Assembly (NCBI RefSeq): GCF_001698125.1
Contig: NZ_CP013854.1
Location: 1,178,001-1,242,000, forward strand
Length of the DNA stretch: 64,000 bases
Direction of reading: 5' to 3'
Origin: Pseudonocardia sp. HH130630-07
Lineage (GTDB): Bacteria > Actinomycetota > Actinomycetes > Mycobacteriales > Pseudonocardiaceae
Shown: positions 48,672 to 59,000 of the stretch, one piece after another
Layout: every line of letters begins with the position of its first letter
Position numbering within the stretch: position 1 is the first letter of the stretch
Program-made: the position numbers and the translations under genes
The notes under the pieces: generated by a model
Told to the model about the DNA's origin: nothing
What the model saw: the letters and a program-made list of their open reading frames with translations, nothing else
Databases searched by the model: none

Positions 48672-49727
48672 TTACTCGTCGTCGGGCGGGCTGGCCTTGC
48701 GGACGTAGAGGAGCTGGTCGCCGCGTTCCAGGGCGTCCACCGCGGCCGAGTCGACGCGGTAGAGGCGGTCGTCGCGGACCACGCCCAGGACGATGTCGGG
48801 CAGGTGCCGCGGGCTGCCGCCGACCTCGACCGGCTCCACCTGGCGCTGGCTGATGGCGAACCCGGCGTCCGGGGTGAGCAGGTCCTCGACGACCTCGACG
48901 ACGGCCGGGGACCGGGTGGCCACGCCCAGCAGCCGCCCCGCGGTCTCGTCGGACACGATCACCGAGCTGGCCCCGGACTGCCGCAGCAGGTGCACGTTCT
49001 CCGCCTCGCGGACCGCGGCCACGATCGAGATCGACCGGGACAGCTCGCGGGCGGTCAGGGTGGTCAGCACGGCGGTGTCGTCCCGGTCCAGCGCGACGAC
49101 CAGCGTCGTCGCCAGCTGCACACCGGCGATCCGCAGCACCGCCGACCGGGTCGCGTTCCCGGACACGGTGACCAGCCCGAGGCCGGACGCGACGTCGAGG
49201 CGGGCCCGGTCGGTGTCGACGACGACGATCTTCTCCGGCTCGACGCCGTCGCCCAGCAGCGTCTCCACCGCGGCCCGGCCCTTGGTGCCGTAGCCGACGA
49301 CGACGGTGTGCTCGCGCACGCGCGACCTCCAGCGCTGGATCCGGAACGACTGGCGCGAGCGCTCGGTGAGCAGCTCGACCGTCGTCCCGACGAGGACGAT
49401 CAGGAACAGCACCCGCAACGGGGTGACCACGGCGATGTTGATCAGCCGGGCGTGCTCGCTGACCGGGACGATGTCGCCGTAGCCGGTCGTCGACAGCGAC
49501 ACCGTCGCGTAGTACAGCGCGTCGAGCAGCGAGATCTCGCCGGCGCCGTTGTTGTCGAGGTAGCCGTCCCGGCCGAAGAACACGATCAGCGTGGTCGCCG
49601 CGAGCGCGACGAGCGCGATCACCAGCCGGGTCAGCAGCGAGCGGACCGGGCCCGACCGGGTGTCGGGCATCCGCAGCGCGCCCTCGACCTGGGGATCGAG
49701 GGAGCTGAGGCGGGAGGTGCCGATCAC
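48672..49727 (-). CDS. potassium channel with RCK/TrkA-N domain
   Basis: A 351-residue two-helix ion channel. Helix 1 (LLTRLVIALVALAATTLIVFF), pore with selectivity filter TTGYGDIVP, helix 2 (IAVVTPLRVLFLIVLVGTTVELL), then a cytosolic RCK domain (HTVVVGYGTKGRAAVETLL, VVVDTDRARL) that senses ligand. Matches M. tuberculosis Rv3200c in position and type. A GTG start 6 bases after TAGCCT. Confidence 0.93.
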   Translation of the reverse strand: MIGTSRLSSLDPQVEGALRMPDTRSGPVRSLLTRLVIALVALAATTLIVFFGRDGYLDNNGAGEISLLDALYYATVSLSTTGYGDIVPVSEHARLINIAVVTPLRVLFLIVLVGTTVELLTERSRQSFRIQRWRSRVREHTVVVGYGTKGRAAVETLLGDGVEPEKIVVVDTDRARLDVASGLGLVTVSGNATRSAVLRIAGVQLATTLVVALDRDDTAVLTTLTARELSRSISIVAAVREAENVHLLRQSGASSVIVSDETAGRLLGVATRSPAVVEVVEDLLTPDAGFAISQRQVEPVEVGGSPRHLPDIVLGVVRDDRLYRVDSAAVDALERGDQLLYVRKASPPDDE

Positions 49728-49733
49728 CCGGGT

Positions 49734-49739
49734 AGGCTA
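49734..49739 (-). promoter_or_regulatory. -10 box TAGCCT of leaderless channel promoter
   Basis: TAGCCT-N6-GTG, back to back with the divergent kinase promoter. Confidence 0.5.
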
Positions 49740-49774
49740 GCGCCCACGCGGCGCCGGGCCGGGGCCGCGGGCCC

Positions 49775-49780
49775 TATCCT
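49775..49780 (+). promoter_or_regulatory. -10 box TATCCT of leaderless kinase promoter
   Basis: TATCCT-N6-GTG in front of the sensor kinase gene. Confidence 0.5.
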
Positions 49781-49786
49781 GATCGG

Positions 49787-50887
49787 GTGCCGGCCGACGG
49801 GGAGTCCGAACGCGGGTCCCGCGTGCCCGCGGCACTGCGCCCCCGGTTCTCCGGGCGGTTCCGCGGCGGCACCGCAGCCGCCCCCGGTCCGGATCCGGTG
49901 GCCGTGCTGGAGACCGGGGTCGCCGTCGCCGCCGGGCTGCGGGAACCGGGCGGGTCGCCCGCCGCGGTCGACGCGCTGCGCCGGCTGGCCGGGCTCTGCG
50001 GCGCCGACTCGGTGGGGCTGCTGCGGCCGGGGCACCCCGAGACCTGGTTCGGCCCCCGCCGCTCCGACGGGCTCGCGCTCGCCGGCCGGGCCGGGCCCCG
50101 CCGGGTCTCCGCCGACGGCCTGACCGCCGTCACGCTCGGGGAGGGCCCGGATCCCGCGGTGCTCGTGCTCGGCGACGGGCTCGCCGCACCGGTCGTGCGC
50201 CGGATCGCCGGGTTCGTGACCGACGCGCTGGAGCGCGCCGCGCTGGCCGACGGCGCCGCCGAGGCCGAGGCGGCCCGGCTGCGCGAGCTGCGCGCCCAGA
50301 TCTCGCCGCACTTCGTCTACAACGCGCTCACCACGATCGCCTCGTTCGTGCGCTCGGACCCGGCACGGGCCCGCGACCTGCTGGAGACCTTCGCCGACTT
50401 CATCCGGCACTCGCTCGCCGCCCGCGGCGACTACACGTCGCTGGCCGGGGAGTTCCGCTCGGTCGAGGCGTACCTGACGCTGGCCAGGGCGGTGCTGGGT
50501 GAGCGGCTGCGAGTCCAGGTCCGGGTCGCGCCCGAGGTGCTGCCGGTGCCGATCCCGGTCCTCGCGCTGCAACCGCTGGTGGAGAACGCCGTGCAGCACG
50601 GCGTGGAGCGGTCCACCGGCGGCGGGCTGGTGCAGGTGAGCGGCGAGGCCGAGGGGGACGTCTGCGTGATCGCCGTCGAGGACGACGGGCCGGGCATGGC
50701 CCCCGAGCACGCCCGCGCGGTGCTGGCCGGCACCGCCGAGGGGGCCGGGCTCGCCCTGGTGAACGTCGACCGGCGGCTGCGCGCCGTCTACGGCCCGGAG
50801 CACGGCCTGGTCATCGAGACCGCACCGGGCGCGGGGACCCGGATCGTGCTGCGCGTGCCGCGCTTCCAGCCGGGGGTCCTCGCATGA
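49787..50887 (+). CDS. LytS-type sensor histidine kinase
   Basis: A 366-residue cytosolic kinase without membrane helices. The first 165 residues form a GAF-like sensor, then the His_kinase box ELRAQISPHFVYNALTTIASFV with the phospho-accepting His, the N box LQPLVENAVQHGV, and GPGM/GAGLALVNVDRRLR of the ATPase. Its stop overlaps the response-regulator start (ATGA). Kinases of this type paired with LytTR regulators commonly control carboxylate transporters, which follow here. Confidence 0.93.
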   Translation: MPADGESERGSRVPAALRPRFSGRFRGGTAAAPGPDPVAVLETGVAVAAGLREPGGSPAAVDALRRLAGLCGADSVGLLRPGHPETWFGPRRSDGLALAGRAGPRRVSADGLTAVTLGEGPDPAVLVLGDGLAAPVVRRIAGFVTDALERAALADGAAEAEAARLRELRAQISPHFVYNALTTIASFVRSDPARARDLLETFADFIRHSLAARGDYTSLAGEFRSVEAYLTLARAVLGERLRVQVRVAPEVLPVPIPVLALQPLVENAVQHGVERSTGGGLVQVSGEAEGDVCVIAVEDDGPGMAPEHARAVLAGTAEGAGLALVNVDRRLRAVYGPEHGLVIETAPGAGTRIVLRVPRFQPGVLA

Positions 50888-51720
50888 ACGACCCGCTGCG
50901 GGTACTGGCGGTCGACGACGTCGCGCCCGCCCTGGACGAGATCTGCGCCCTGCTCGCCGACGCGGCCGACGTCGGCGAGGTCACCCGGGCCGCGGACGCG
51001 GTCGAGGCGCTGCGGGTCCTGCCCACCGGGCGGTTCGACGCGGTGTTCCTCGACATCACGATGCCCGGCATGGACGGCCTGGAGCTCGGTGGCGTCCTCG
51101 CCGCCATGGCGACCCCGCCCGAGGTCGTGTTCGTGACCGCGTTCGAGGAGCACGCCATCGCCGCCTACGGCCTCGGCGCCGTGGACTACCTGCTCAAACC
51201 GGTCGGGCCGGACCGGCTCGCCGAGGCCGTCGCCCGGGTGCAGCGGGCCAGGGCGGGGCGCACCGTGAACGGGCCGCGGACCGTCCCCGGTGCCCCGCTC
51301 CCGCCCGCGGACGCCGGCCCGCCGGTCCCGCGGGTGGACGAGCTCGCCGTCCTGCCGGTGGAGCTGGCCGGGCGGACCCGCTTCGTGCGCCGCGAGGACG
51401 TCCGGTTCGTCGAGGCGCACGGCGACTACGTGCGGCTGCACACGCCGTCCGGCTCGCACCTGGTGCGGATCCCGCTGTCCCGGCTGGAGGAGCACTGGGA
51501 CGCCTACCGCTTCGTCCGGGTGCACCGCAGCTTCCTGCTCCACCTCCCGGCGGTCCTGGAGCTCCGCAGCGACGCCGGGGGCGGGCTGCTCGCGCACACC
51601 GACGCCGGCGACGTCCCGGTCAGCCGGCGGCACGCCCGCGAGCTGCGCGAGCAGCTGCTGGCCGCGGCGACCGCCGGCGCGCTCGACCCCGATCGGGAGC
51701 GCGAACGGGGACCGCGGTGA
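50884..51720 (+). CDS. LytTR family response regulator
   Basis: A 278-residue regulator: receiver domain with phospho-acceptor Asp57 (VFLDITMPGMDGLEL) and Lys in DYLLKPVGPDRL, then a Pro-rich linker and a LytTR DNA-binding domain (VRFVEAHGDYVRLHTPSGSHLVRIPLSRLEEHW, FVRVHRSFLLHL, VPVSRRHARELRE). Cognate partner of the preceding kinase. Its targets are probably the symporter genes that follow. Confidence 0.95.
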   Translation: MNDPLRVLAVDDVAPALDEICALLADAADVGEVTRAADAVEALRVLPTGRFDAVFLDITMPGMDGLELGGVLAAMATPPEVVFVTAFEEHAIAAYGLGAVDYLLKPVGPDRLAEAVARVQRARAGRTVNGPRTVPGAPLPPADAGPPVPRVDELAVLPVELAGRTRFVRREDVRFVEAHGDYVRLHTPSGSHLVRIPLSRLEEHWDAYRFVRVHRSFLLHLPAVLELRSDAGGGLLAHTDAGDVPVSRRHARELREQLLAAATAGALDPDRERERGPR

Positions 51721-52088
51721 ACCGCCCGCGCCGGGTGGCGGTGACCGCGCCGCCGGAGCACGGCGGGCGCCCGGCCGCCGTCCGCGCCGCCGCCGAGCCG
51801 CTGGACCCGGCGCTGGTCGCGCTCGTCCGGCGGGTCCGGCGGGCGCAGCTGCGGTGGGCGGCGATCACGCTGGCGGGCGGGGCGGTCCTGCTGCTCGGGC
51901 TGCCCGTGCTCCTGTACACCGCACCGGCGCTCACCCAGTGGCGCGGGACCGGGTTGCCGCTGGGCTGGATCGCGGTGGCCTGGCTGCCCTACCCGCTGCT
52001 GGCCGGGCTCGCGTGGTGGCACCTGCGGCGGGCCGAGCGGACCGAGCGGACCCGGGCCGCGACCGACCCGCACCGCCCCGCGCCGTGA
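51717..52088 (+). CDS. small two-helix membrane protein, DUF485-like position
   Basis: A 123-residue protein with two transmembrane segments (WAAITLAGGAVLLLGLPVLLYT and GWIAVAWLPYPLLAGLAWWHL) between hydrophilic ends. Overlaps both the response regulator and the symporter by four bases. It occupies the place that DUF485 proteins hold beside acetate symporters, and probably works with the transporter. Confidence 0.85.
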   Translation: MNRPRRVAVTAPPEHGGRPAAVRAAAEPLDPALVALVRRVRRAQLRWAAITLAGGAVLLLGLPVLLYTAPALTQWRGTGLPLGWIAVAWLPYPLLAGLAWWHLRRAERTERTRAATDPHRPAP

Positions 52089-53752
52089 CCGGCGCCGTCG
52101 TCGTCGTCCTGCTCCTGGTCACGGTGCTGATCGGGGCGCACGGCGTCGCGGCCATGCGCACGACGTCGGACTTCCTCGTCGCGTCCCGGCGGACCTCGCC
52201 GATGCTGAACGCCGCCGCGGTCTCCGGGGAGTACCTGTCCGCGGCCTCGTTCCTCGGTGTGGCCGGGCTGGTGATCAAGGAGGGCACCGGGGCGCTCTGG
52301 TACCCGGTCGGCTTCACCGCCGGTTACCTGCTGATGCTGGCGCTGGTGGCGGCGCCGATGCGGCGCAGCGGCGCGCTCACCGTCCCCGGCTTCGCCGAGG
52401 CCCGGCTCGGCTCGCGGTCGCTGCGCCGGTTCTGTGCGCTGGTCGTCGTCGTGATCGCGACGCTGTACCTGGTGCCGCAGATCGTCGCGGCCGGGCAGCT
52501 GCTCACCCTGGTGTCCGGTGTGGACTACTGGGTCGGCGTCGTGGTGTCCGGGCTGGCCGTCGGGATCACCCTGGCGCTCGGCGGGATGCGGGCCGCGACC
52601 TACGTCCAGGCCTTCCAGTTCGCACTCAAGCTGCTGCTGTTCGCCGGGCCGGCGATCTGGCTGCTGCTGCTCGCCGGCCCGCAGCTGCGCAGCGATCTCG
52701 TCGCCCCGCCCGAGTTCACCCACTTCACCCAGGACACCCCGGTGGAGTTCCGGCTCGACACCGACCTCGTCGTCGCGGCGCCGGTGGAGGTGGTCGTCGA
52801 CGGGATCCCGACGACGCTGGCGCCGGGTGCGCACCACGCGCGGGCCGACGAGAGCTGGCTGTTCCCGGCCGGTGCCCAGGTGCCCGCGCTCGGCGGCGAC
52901 CGGGCGTCGCTGCCGATCCCCGGCGGCACCGACTGGGCGCTGCCGCTGCTCGGCAGCGGGGCGTCCGCGCCGCTGCTCGCGACCTGGTCGGTACTCGTCG
53001 CGACGGCGCTCGGGACGATGGGCCTGCCGCACATCATCGTCCGGTTCCACACCAGCCCGGACGGACGGGCCGCCCGCCGCACCGCCGCGATCACGGTCGG
53101 GCTGCTCGGCACGTTCTACCTGGCCACGATCGTCTACGGGCTGCTCGGCACGGTGCTGACCCCGGAGCTGCACCTGTCCCAGGGCACCGACACCGCGATC
53201 GTCACGCTGCCCGGCCGGGTCACCGACGGGGCGACCGCGGGCGTCCTCACCACGCTGCTCACCGCCGGTGCGTTCGCGGCGTTCCTCGCGACCTCGCTCG
53301 GCCTGCTGCTCGCGCTGTCCGGGGCACTGGCGCACGACCTCATGCCGTCCGGGCTGCGCCGGTTGCGACTCACCGCGCTGGCGGCGTCGGCGGCGGTCGT
53401 GCCGGCGGCGCTGCTCATGGTCCGGGTCGACGTCAGCGCCGCGGTGACCTCGGCGTTCACCGTCGCGGCCTCGACGTTCTGCCCGCTGCTGGTGCTCGGC
53501 CTGTGGTGGAAGGGCCTCACGGCGCGCGGCGCGTACGCCGGGATGATCGCCGGACTGGTCTGTTCGACGGGCTCGATGGGACTGGGTGCCGCACTGGGAC
53601 TGGGCGGGACGGCGGGCATCCTGCTGAGCCAACCGGCCCTCTGGACAGTCCCCCTCTCTTTCACGATCATGATCGCGGTGTCGCTGGGTGATCACGTTCC
53701 GTCGTGGGCGGAAGCTACGATGCTCCGGCTCCACCTGGCGGATCGCGAGTAG
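52085..53752 (+). CDS. sodium:solute symporter (cation/acetate-like) with extracytoplasmic insertion
   Basis: A 555-residue SSS-family transporter with about twelve helices. Substrate/sodium segments VSGEYLSAASFLGVAGLVI and GTMGLPHIIVRFHTSPDG match ActP-like carboxylate symporters. A loop of about 90 residues (LRSDLVAPPEFTHF... to PIPGGTDWALPLLG) between central helices is much longer than in the second symporter of this locus and may bind ligand or partner. GTG start overlapping the preceding stop. Confidence 0.92.
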   Translation: MTGAVVVVLLLVTVLIGAHGVAAMRTTSDFLVASRRTSPMLNAAAVSGEYLSAASFLGVAGLVIKEGTGALWYPVGFTAGYLLMLALVAAPMRRSGALTVPGFAEARLGSRSLRRFCALVVVVIATLYLVPQIVAAGQLLTLVSGVDYWVGVVVSGLAVGITLALGGMRAATYVQAFQFALKLLLFAGPAIWLLLLAGPQLRSDLVAPPEFTHFTQDTPVEFRLDTDLVVAAPVEVVVDGIPTTLAPGAHHARADESWLFPAGAQVPALGGDRASLPIPGGTDWALPLLGSGASAPLLATWSVLVATALGTMGLPHIIVRFHTSPDGRAARRTAAITVGLLGTFYLATIVYGLLGTVLTPELHLSQGTDTAIVTLPGRVTDGATAGVLTTLLTAGAFAAFLATSLGLLLALSGALAHDLMPSGLRRLRLTALAASAAVVPAALLMVRVDVSAAVTSAFTVAASTFCPLLVLGLWWKGLTARGAYAGMIAGLVCSTGSMGLGAALGLGGTAGILLSQPALWTVPLSFTIMIAVSLGDHVPSWAEATMLRLHLADRE

Positions 53753-53937
53753 CGAGGAGGCTCCTCCGGTCGTTGTCAAGACCGTCGGTCGAATCCTGAC
53801 GCGTGCGGCCTGCCGATCGTCGGCCATTCGCCTCACTGTCCGAATCGAGACCCTGTGTGGGGTTCCGCACACGCACGTGAGGAACTTTCCTGGGCGCACC
53901 CGGAGTCCGAGGCCCGGGAGATGCAAGGAGGCATACG

Positions 53938-54294
53938 TTGAGTACCACCGAGTCCGAGAACAGTGCGGACGGCCCGCCGCCCGGCACGACCGACTGGGCC
54001 GCCGTACAGGCCAGCAGTGACTTCCAGCAGCTGCGCAAGCGGCTGCGCGGCTTCGTCTTCCCCGTCACCGCGGCGTTCCTCGCCTGGTACCTGCTCTACG
54101 TGCTGCTCGCCAGCTTCGCCTCCGACTTCATGGCGACGCCGGTGCTCGGCAACATCAACCTGGGGCTGATCTTCGGCCTGCTCCAGTTCGTGTCCACGTT
54201 CGCGATCACCATCGCCTACGTGCGGTTCGCGGGGAACACCCTCGACCCGCTGTCGTCGAAGATCCGCGACGAGGTCGAAGGGAGCGGCGCGTGA
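53938..54294 (+). CDS. DUF485 family membrane protein
   Basis: A 118-residue protein with two helices (FVFPVTAAFLAWYLLYVLLASFA and LGLIFGLLQFVSTFAITIAYVRFA) typical of DUF485/YjcH, the partner of acetate permease. It starts at a TTG 7 bases after AAGGAGG and overlaps the symporter start (GTGA). A 185-base gap after the first symporter suggests a separate promoter. Confidence 0.92.
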   Translation: MSTTESENSADGPPPGTTDWAAVQASSDFQQLRKRLRGFVFPVTAAFLAWYLLYVLLASFASDFMATPVLGNINLGLIFGLLQFVSTFAITIAYVRFAGNTLDPLSSKIRDEVEGSGA

Positions 54295-55928
54295 ACGCCG
54301 TACTGGCCCAGGGCGTCGCGGGAGCGAGCCCCATCCTGAACATCTCGATCTTCCTCGTGTTCGTGATCGGCACGCTGGGGATCGTCTTCTACGTGAACAG
54401 CCGGCACGCGAAGAAGACCGCCTCGGACTTCTACACCGCCGGCGGCGGCTTCTCCGGCACCCAGAACGGCTTCGCGATCGCCGGTGACTACCTGTCCGCG
54501 GCGTCGTTCCTGGGGATCGCCGGGGCCATCGCGATCAACGGCTACGACGGCTTCCTCTACTCGATCGGCTTCCTGGTCGCGTGGCTGGTGGCGTTGCTGC
54601 TGGTCGCGGAGCTGCTGCGGAACACCGGCCGGTTCACGATGGGCGACGTGCTCGCGTTCCGGATGCGCCAGCGCCCGGTCCGCGCGGCGGCGGCGACCTC
54701 GACGCTGGCCGTCTCGTTCTTCTACCTGCTCGCCCAGATGGCCGGTGCCGGCGCACTGGTGTCGCTGCTGCTGGGCATCTCCGGGGCGTTCGCGCAGGGC
54801 GTCGTGATCGCCGTCGTCGGTGTCGTGATGATCGCCTACGTGCTGATCGGCGGCATGCGTGGCACCACCTGGGTGCAGATGATCAAGGCGGTGCTGCTCA
54901 TCATCGGCGCCCTGGTCATGACGATCTGGGCGCTCGCGCTGTTCGGTTTCAACTTCTCCGCCCTGCTGCAGGGTGCGGCCGACGCGTCGGAGAAGGGTGC
55001 CGGGCTGTTCGCCCCGGGCCAGCAGTACGGCGCCACGACGACCTCGAAGATCGACTTCATCTCGCTGGGCATCGCGCTGGTGCTCGGCACCGCGGGCCTG
55101 CCGCACGTGCTGATGCGCTTCTACACCGTTCCGACGGCCAAGGAGGCCCGCAAGTCGGTCGAGTGGGCGATCTGGCTGATCGGCCTGTTCTACCTGTTCA
55201 CGCTGGTCATCGGCTACGCCGCCGGTGCGCTGGTGGGCCCGGAGACGATCCAGAACGCCCCCGGCAAGGTGAACTCGGCGGCACCGCTGCTGGCCTTCGA
55301 GCTGGGCGGCCCGATCCTGCTGGGCGTCATCGCGGCCATCGCGTTCGCGACGATCCTGGCGGTCGTCGCCGGTCTGACGATCACGGCGTCGGCGTCCTTC
55401 GCGCACGACGTGTACATCAACGTGATCAAGCGCGGCGACGTCGTGGACTCCGAGGCCACCCAGGTCCGGGTGGCCCGGCGGACCGCGATCGTCATCGGTG
55501 TGGTCGCCATCCTCGGCGGCATCCTGGCCCGCAACCAGAACGTCGCGTTCCTGGTGGCGCTGGCGTTCGCGGTGGCGGCGTCGGCGAACCTGCCGACGAT
55601 CCTCTACTCGCTGTTCTGGAAGCGGTTCAACACCACCGGCGCGCTGTTCTCGATCTACGGCGGTCTGGCGAGCACGCTGATCCTGATCATCTTCTCGCCG
55701 GTCGTGTCCGGGAAGGGGGCGGACGCCCCGACCCCGTCGATCTTCACCGAGGCGGACTTCGCGCTCTTCCCGCTGTCCAACCCGGGCCTGGTGTCGATCC
55801 CGCTGTCGTTCCTGCTGGGCGTGGTCGGTACCTACATCGGCGAGCGCAAGCACGACGGCAGCAAGTACGCCGAGATGGAGGTCCGGTCGCTGACCGGGGC
55901 GCACATCGCGAAGGCCGAGTCGCACTGA
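54291..55928 (+). CDS. actP: cation/acetate symporter ActP-like
   Basis: A 545-residue sodium:solute symporter close to ActP/MctC. TAGGGFSGTQNGFAIAGDYLSAASFLGIAGAIAINGYDGFLYSIGF, LGTAGLPHVLMRFYTVPTAKEARKSV and ASASFAHDVYINVIKRG are family blocks. It should import acetate, pyruvate or propionate. Translationally coupled to DUF485. With the LytS/LytTR pair and the first symporter it forms a likely carboxylate sensing and uptake locus. Confidence 0.94.
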   Translation: MNAVLAQGVAGASPILNISIFLVFVIGTLGIVFYVNSRHAKKTASDFYTAGGGFSGTQNGFAIAGDYLSAASFLGIAGAIAINGYDGFLYSIGFLVAWLVALLLVAELLRNTGRFTMGDVLAFRMRQRPVRAAAATSTLAVSFFYLLAQMAGAGALVSLLLGISGAFAQGVVIAVVGVVMIAYVLIGGMRGTTWVQMIKAVLLIIGALVMTIWALALFGFNFSALLQGAADASEKGAGLFAPGQQYGATTTSKIDFISLGIALVLGTAGLPHVLMRFYTVPTAKEARKSVEWAIWLIGLFYLFTLVIGYAAGALVGPETIQNAPGKVNSAAPLLAFELGGPILLGVIAAIAFATILAVVAGLTITASASFAHDVYINVIKRGDVVDSEATQVRVARRTAIVIGVVAILGGILARNQNVAFLVALAFAVAASANLPTILYSLFWKRFNTTGALFSIYGGLASTLILIIFSPVVSGKGADAPTPSIFTEADFALFPLSNPGLVSIPLSFLLGVVGTYIGERKHDGSKYAEMEVRSLTGAHIAKAESH

Positions 55929-55943
55929 CGCCCTCCCGGCGAC

Positions 55944-55997
55944 ACCTACCGTCGCGGTAGGTCCGAGCCCGCGCCCCGCTCCCCGGGGCGCGGGCTC
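55944..55997. terminator. tandem hairpins between symporter and adnB
   Basis: ACCTACC-GTCGC-GGTAGGT (55944-55962) is followed by a 14-bp perfect stem GAGCCCGCGCCCCG (55965-55997, loop CTCCC). They separate convergent units. Confidence 0.75.
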
Positions 55998-56010
55998 GCC
56001 CGTGTTCCGC

Positions 56011-59000
56011 TCAGCCCGCGGGGACCCCCGTGACCAGCGCGTGCAGCCGGTCCGCGTCGAGCAGGTCCGCCGGGGCCAGGGTGACCCCGTCGCGGACGTA
56101 GTGGAACGCGGCCCGCACCCGTTCCGGCGCCACCCCCTGCAACGACGCCCAGGCCAGCCGGTAGGCGGCCAGCTGCACCCCGACGGCGTGCTCGCGGTCC
56201 GGGCCCGGCACCGCACCGGTCTTCCAGTCGACGACGGTCCAGCCGCCGTCGGGGTCGGCGAACACGGCGTCCATCCGGCCCCGCACCGCGACGCCGGCCA
56301 GCACCGTCTCGAACGAGACCTCGACGTCGACCGGCTTGCGGTCGGCCCACTCCGAGGACTCGAACGCGGTCTGCAGCTCCGCCAGTTCCGCCGCGTCGGC
56401 CTCGGAGGCGACCGACTCGTCGGCGGCTCCGGGCAGCTCGTCCAGGTCGAGCATTCGCTCGGCCCCGAACCGCTGCTCCAGCCAGGCGTGGAACGCCGTG
56501 CCGCGGCGTGCGTGCGGGTTCGGCGGGACCGGAACCGGGCGGCGCAGGCGGACGGCCAGCGCGTCCGGGTCGTCGGCCAGTTCCACGAGCCGGCTCACCG
56601 AGAGCCGCCCGGGTAGCGCGACGGTCGGCCGGTCCACCGCGGCGGCGCGCTCGGCGAGCAGCACGTCGACGTCGGCCGCCCAGCCCTCCGGGTCGCCCTC
56701 GGCGTCGGCGACCTCGGGATCGGGTGCCGTCGGCTCGGGCAGCTCCAGCGCCAGCTGGTCCGCCGACCGGCGGCGGTCCCGCCGGGCCGGTCGCGGACGC
56801 CGGGCCCGCAGGGCGGCGCGCACCAGGGCGGCGCCGGAGACGACGTCGTCGGCCCGGTCGCCGAACGGGTCCGGCGGCCACTGCGCGGTGCGCTCCACAC
56901 CGAGTGCCGGGTTGCCGGTGTCCGCCTCCGGCGGGGGCGCCCACACCTCGAGCACGCCGACCTCGGCGCCCCCGGGACCCTCCAGGATCTCGGCGAGCTC
57001 GGTGAGGAACACCGACGGCTCCTTGGGGCGCTCCCCGGCCGCGGGCCAGCGGTGCCCGGAGACCAGCAGGGTGCGCTCGGCGCGGGTGAGCGCGACGTAG
57101 AACAACCGGCGCTCCTCGGCGAGGCGGCGGTCGTCGAGCGCGGCGTCGTGGTCGTCGAGGGCCTTCTCCACCTCCTTGCGGTCCGCGCCGGGCGGCGGGA
57201 GGTCCAGGCCGGGCAGGTCGTCGGCGTCGCCGCGCAGCGGCACCGGCAGGTCCGACGGGTCCTTCAGCCAGCTCCCGGACATCTTCCGGCCCGGGAACAC
57301 CTGCGCCACCAGGTGCGGCACGGCCACCACCGCCCACTCCAGGCCCTTCGCCGCGTGCACCGTGAGGATCTGCACCCGGTCCGGCGCGACCTCGACCTCA
57401 CCGGGCGTGAGCCCCTCCTCGGCCTGCTCGGCCGTGGCGAGGTAGTCGAGCAGCGCGGCCAGCGACGGCACCTGCGCACCGGCCGAGAAGTCCGCGACGA
57501 CATCGGCGAACGCGTCGAGGTGGGCCCGCCCGGTCGGGCCGGGCCGGGCCATCGTCTCGACGTCGAGCAGCAGGGTCCGCTCCACGTCGGCGACCAGGTC
57601 GGTCAGCGGTGCCGCGGCCCGCATCCGCAGGTGCGACAGCTCGCGGCCGATCCGCCGGATCCGGTCGAACCCGGCCTCGGAGTAGCGGTCCGGGGCGCCG
57701 GGATCGTCGAGTGCGTCGACCAGGCCGGCCTGCTCGGCCTCCTCCCCGGGCAGCGCACCCAGCGCCAGCTCCTCCGGCCCGAGCGGCCCGGGCCGCGACG
57801 GCCGGGACGGGACGAGCTCGCGGGCCCGCTGCCACAGCGCGGCGAGGTCGGCGATGCCGAGCCGCCAGCGCGGCCCGGTCAGCAGGCGCACCGCCGACGG
57901 CCCGGCGAGCGGATCGGCCACCACCCGCAACGCCGAGACGAGGTCGCGCACCTCCGGGGTGGACAGCAGCCCACCGAGCCCGACGACCTCGACCGGCACC
58001 CTGCGGTCCCGCAGCGCCGCGGCCAGCGCGTCCATGTCGGACCGGCGCCGGACGAGCACCGCCGCGGTCGGGGGCTCGCCGGACTCGGCCCCGGCGTGCC
58101 AGCGGGTGGCGATGCCGTCGGCGACCCAGGCGACCTCGGCCGCGACGTCGGGCAGCAGACCGGCCCGGACCTCGCCGGGCCCCGCGCCGTCGAGCGGGCG
58201 CAGCTCCCCCACCCGGACGCTGCCGGGCGCCGTCCGCAGCGGCTCGGAGACCCGGTTCGCCAGCACCAGCACCTCGGCCGGGTTGCGGAAGCTGGTGAGC
58301 AGCCCGTGCACCGGCGCCGGATCGCCGCGGTGGGTCGGGAAGTCGGTGCGGAACCGGGTGAGGTTCCCGGCGCTCGCGCCGCGCCAGCCGTAGATCGACT
58401 GGCAGGGGTCGCCGACCGCGGTGACCGAGCGGTGCTCCGGCTCCTCCGGCTCCGGTGCGAGCCCCGGCGGGACGCCGAACAGCGCACGCAGCAGCACCCG
58501 CTGCGCGTGCCCGGTGTCCTGGTACTCGTCGAGCAGGACGGCCCGGTACTGGCCGCGCTCGATCCGGCCCACCTCGGGATCGGTCTCGGCGATCCGGGCC
58601 GCGAGCGCCATCTGGTCGGAGAAGTCCATCGCCTGCTCGGCCTGCTTGCGGCGGGCGAACTCCTCCACCAGCGGCAGCAGCTCCAGCCGCATCCGCTGCC
58701 CGGCGATCCGGGCCTTGTACCCCGCGGACGGCTCCGCCCGCTGCCGCTTGCCCGGCGGGGCGTGCTCCAGCACCGGCAGCATCCGGGCGGTGAGCCGCTC
58801 GACGTCGGCCGGCTCCACCAGGTGCTCCCCCAGCTCCCCGGCCAGCGCCAGCAGGTAACCGGTGACGGTCGCCGGGACCCGGTCGATCTCCAGGTCGGCC
58901 GCCCAGGTGGACACCACCCGGTGCGCCAGCTGCCAGGTCGCGGTCGGGCCGAGCAACCGGTTCGCGGGCTCGGCGGGCAGCCGCAGCGCGTGCTCGCCGA

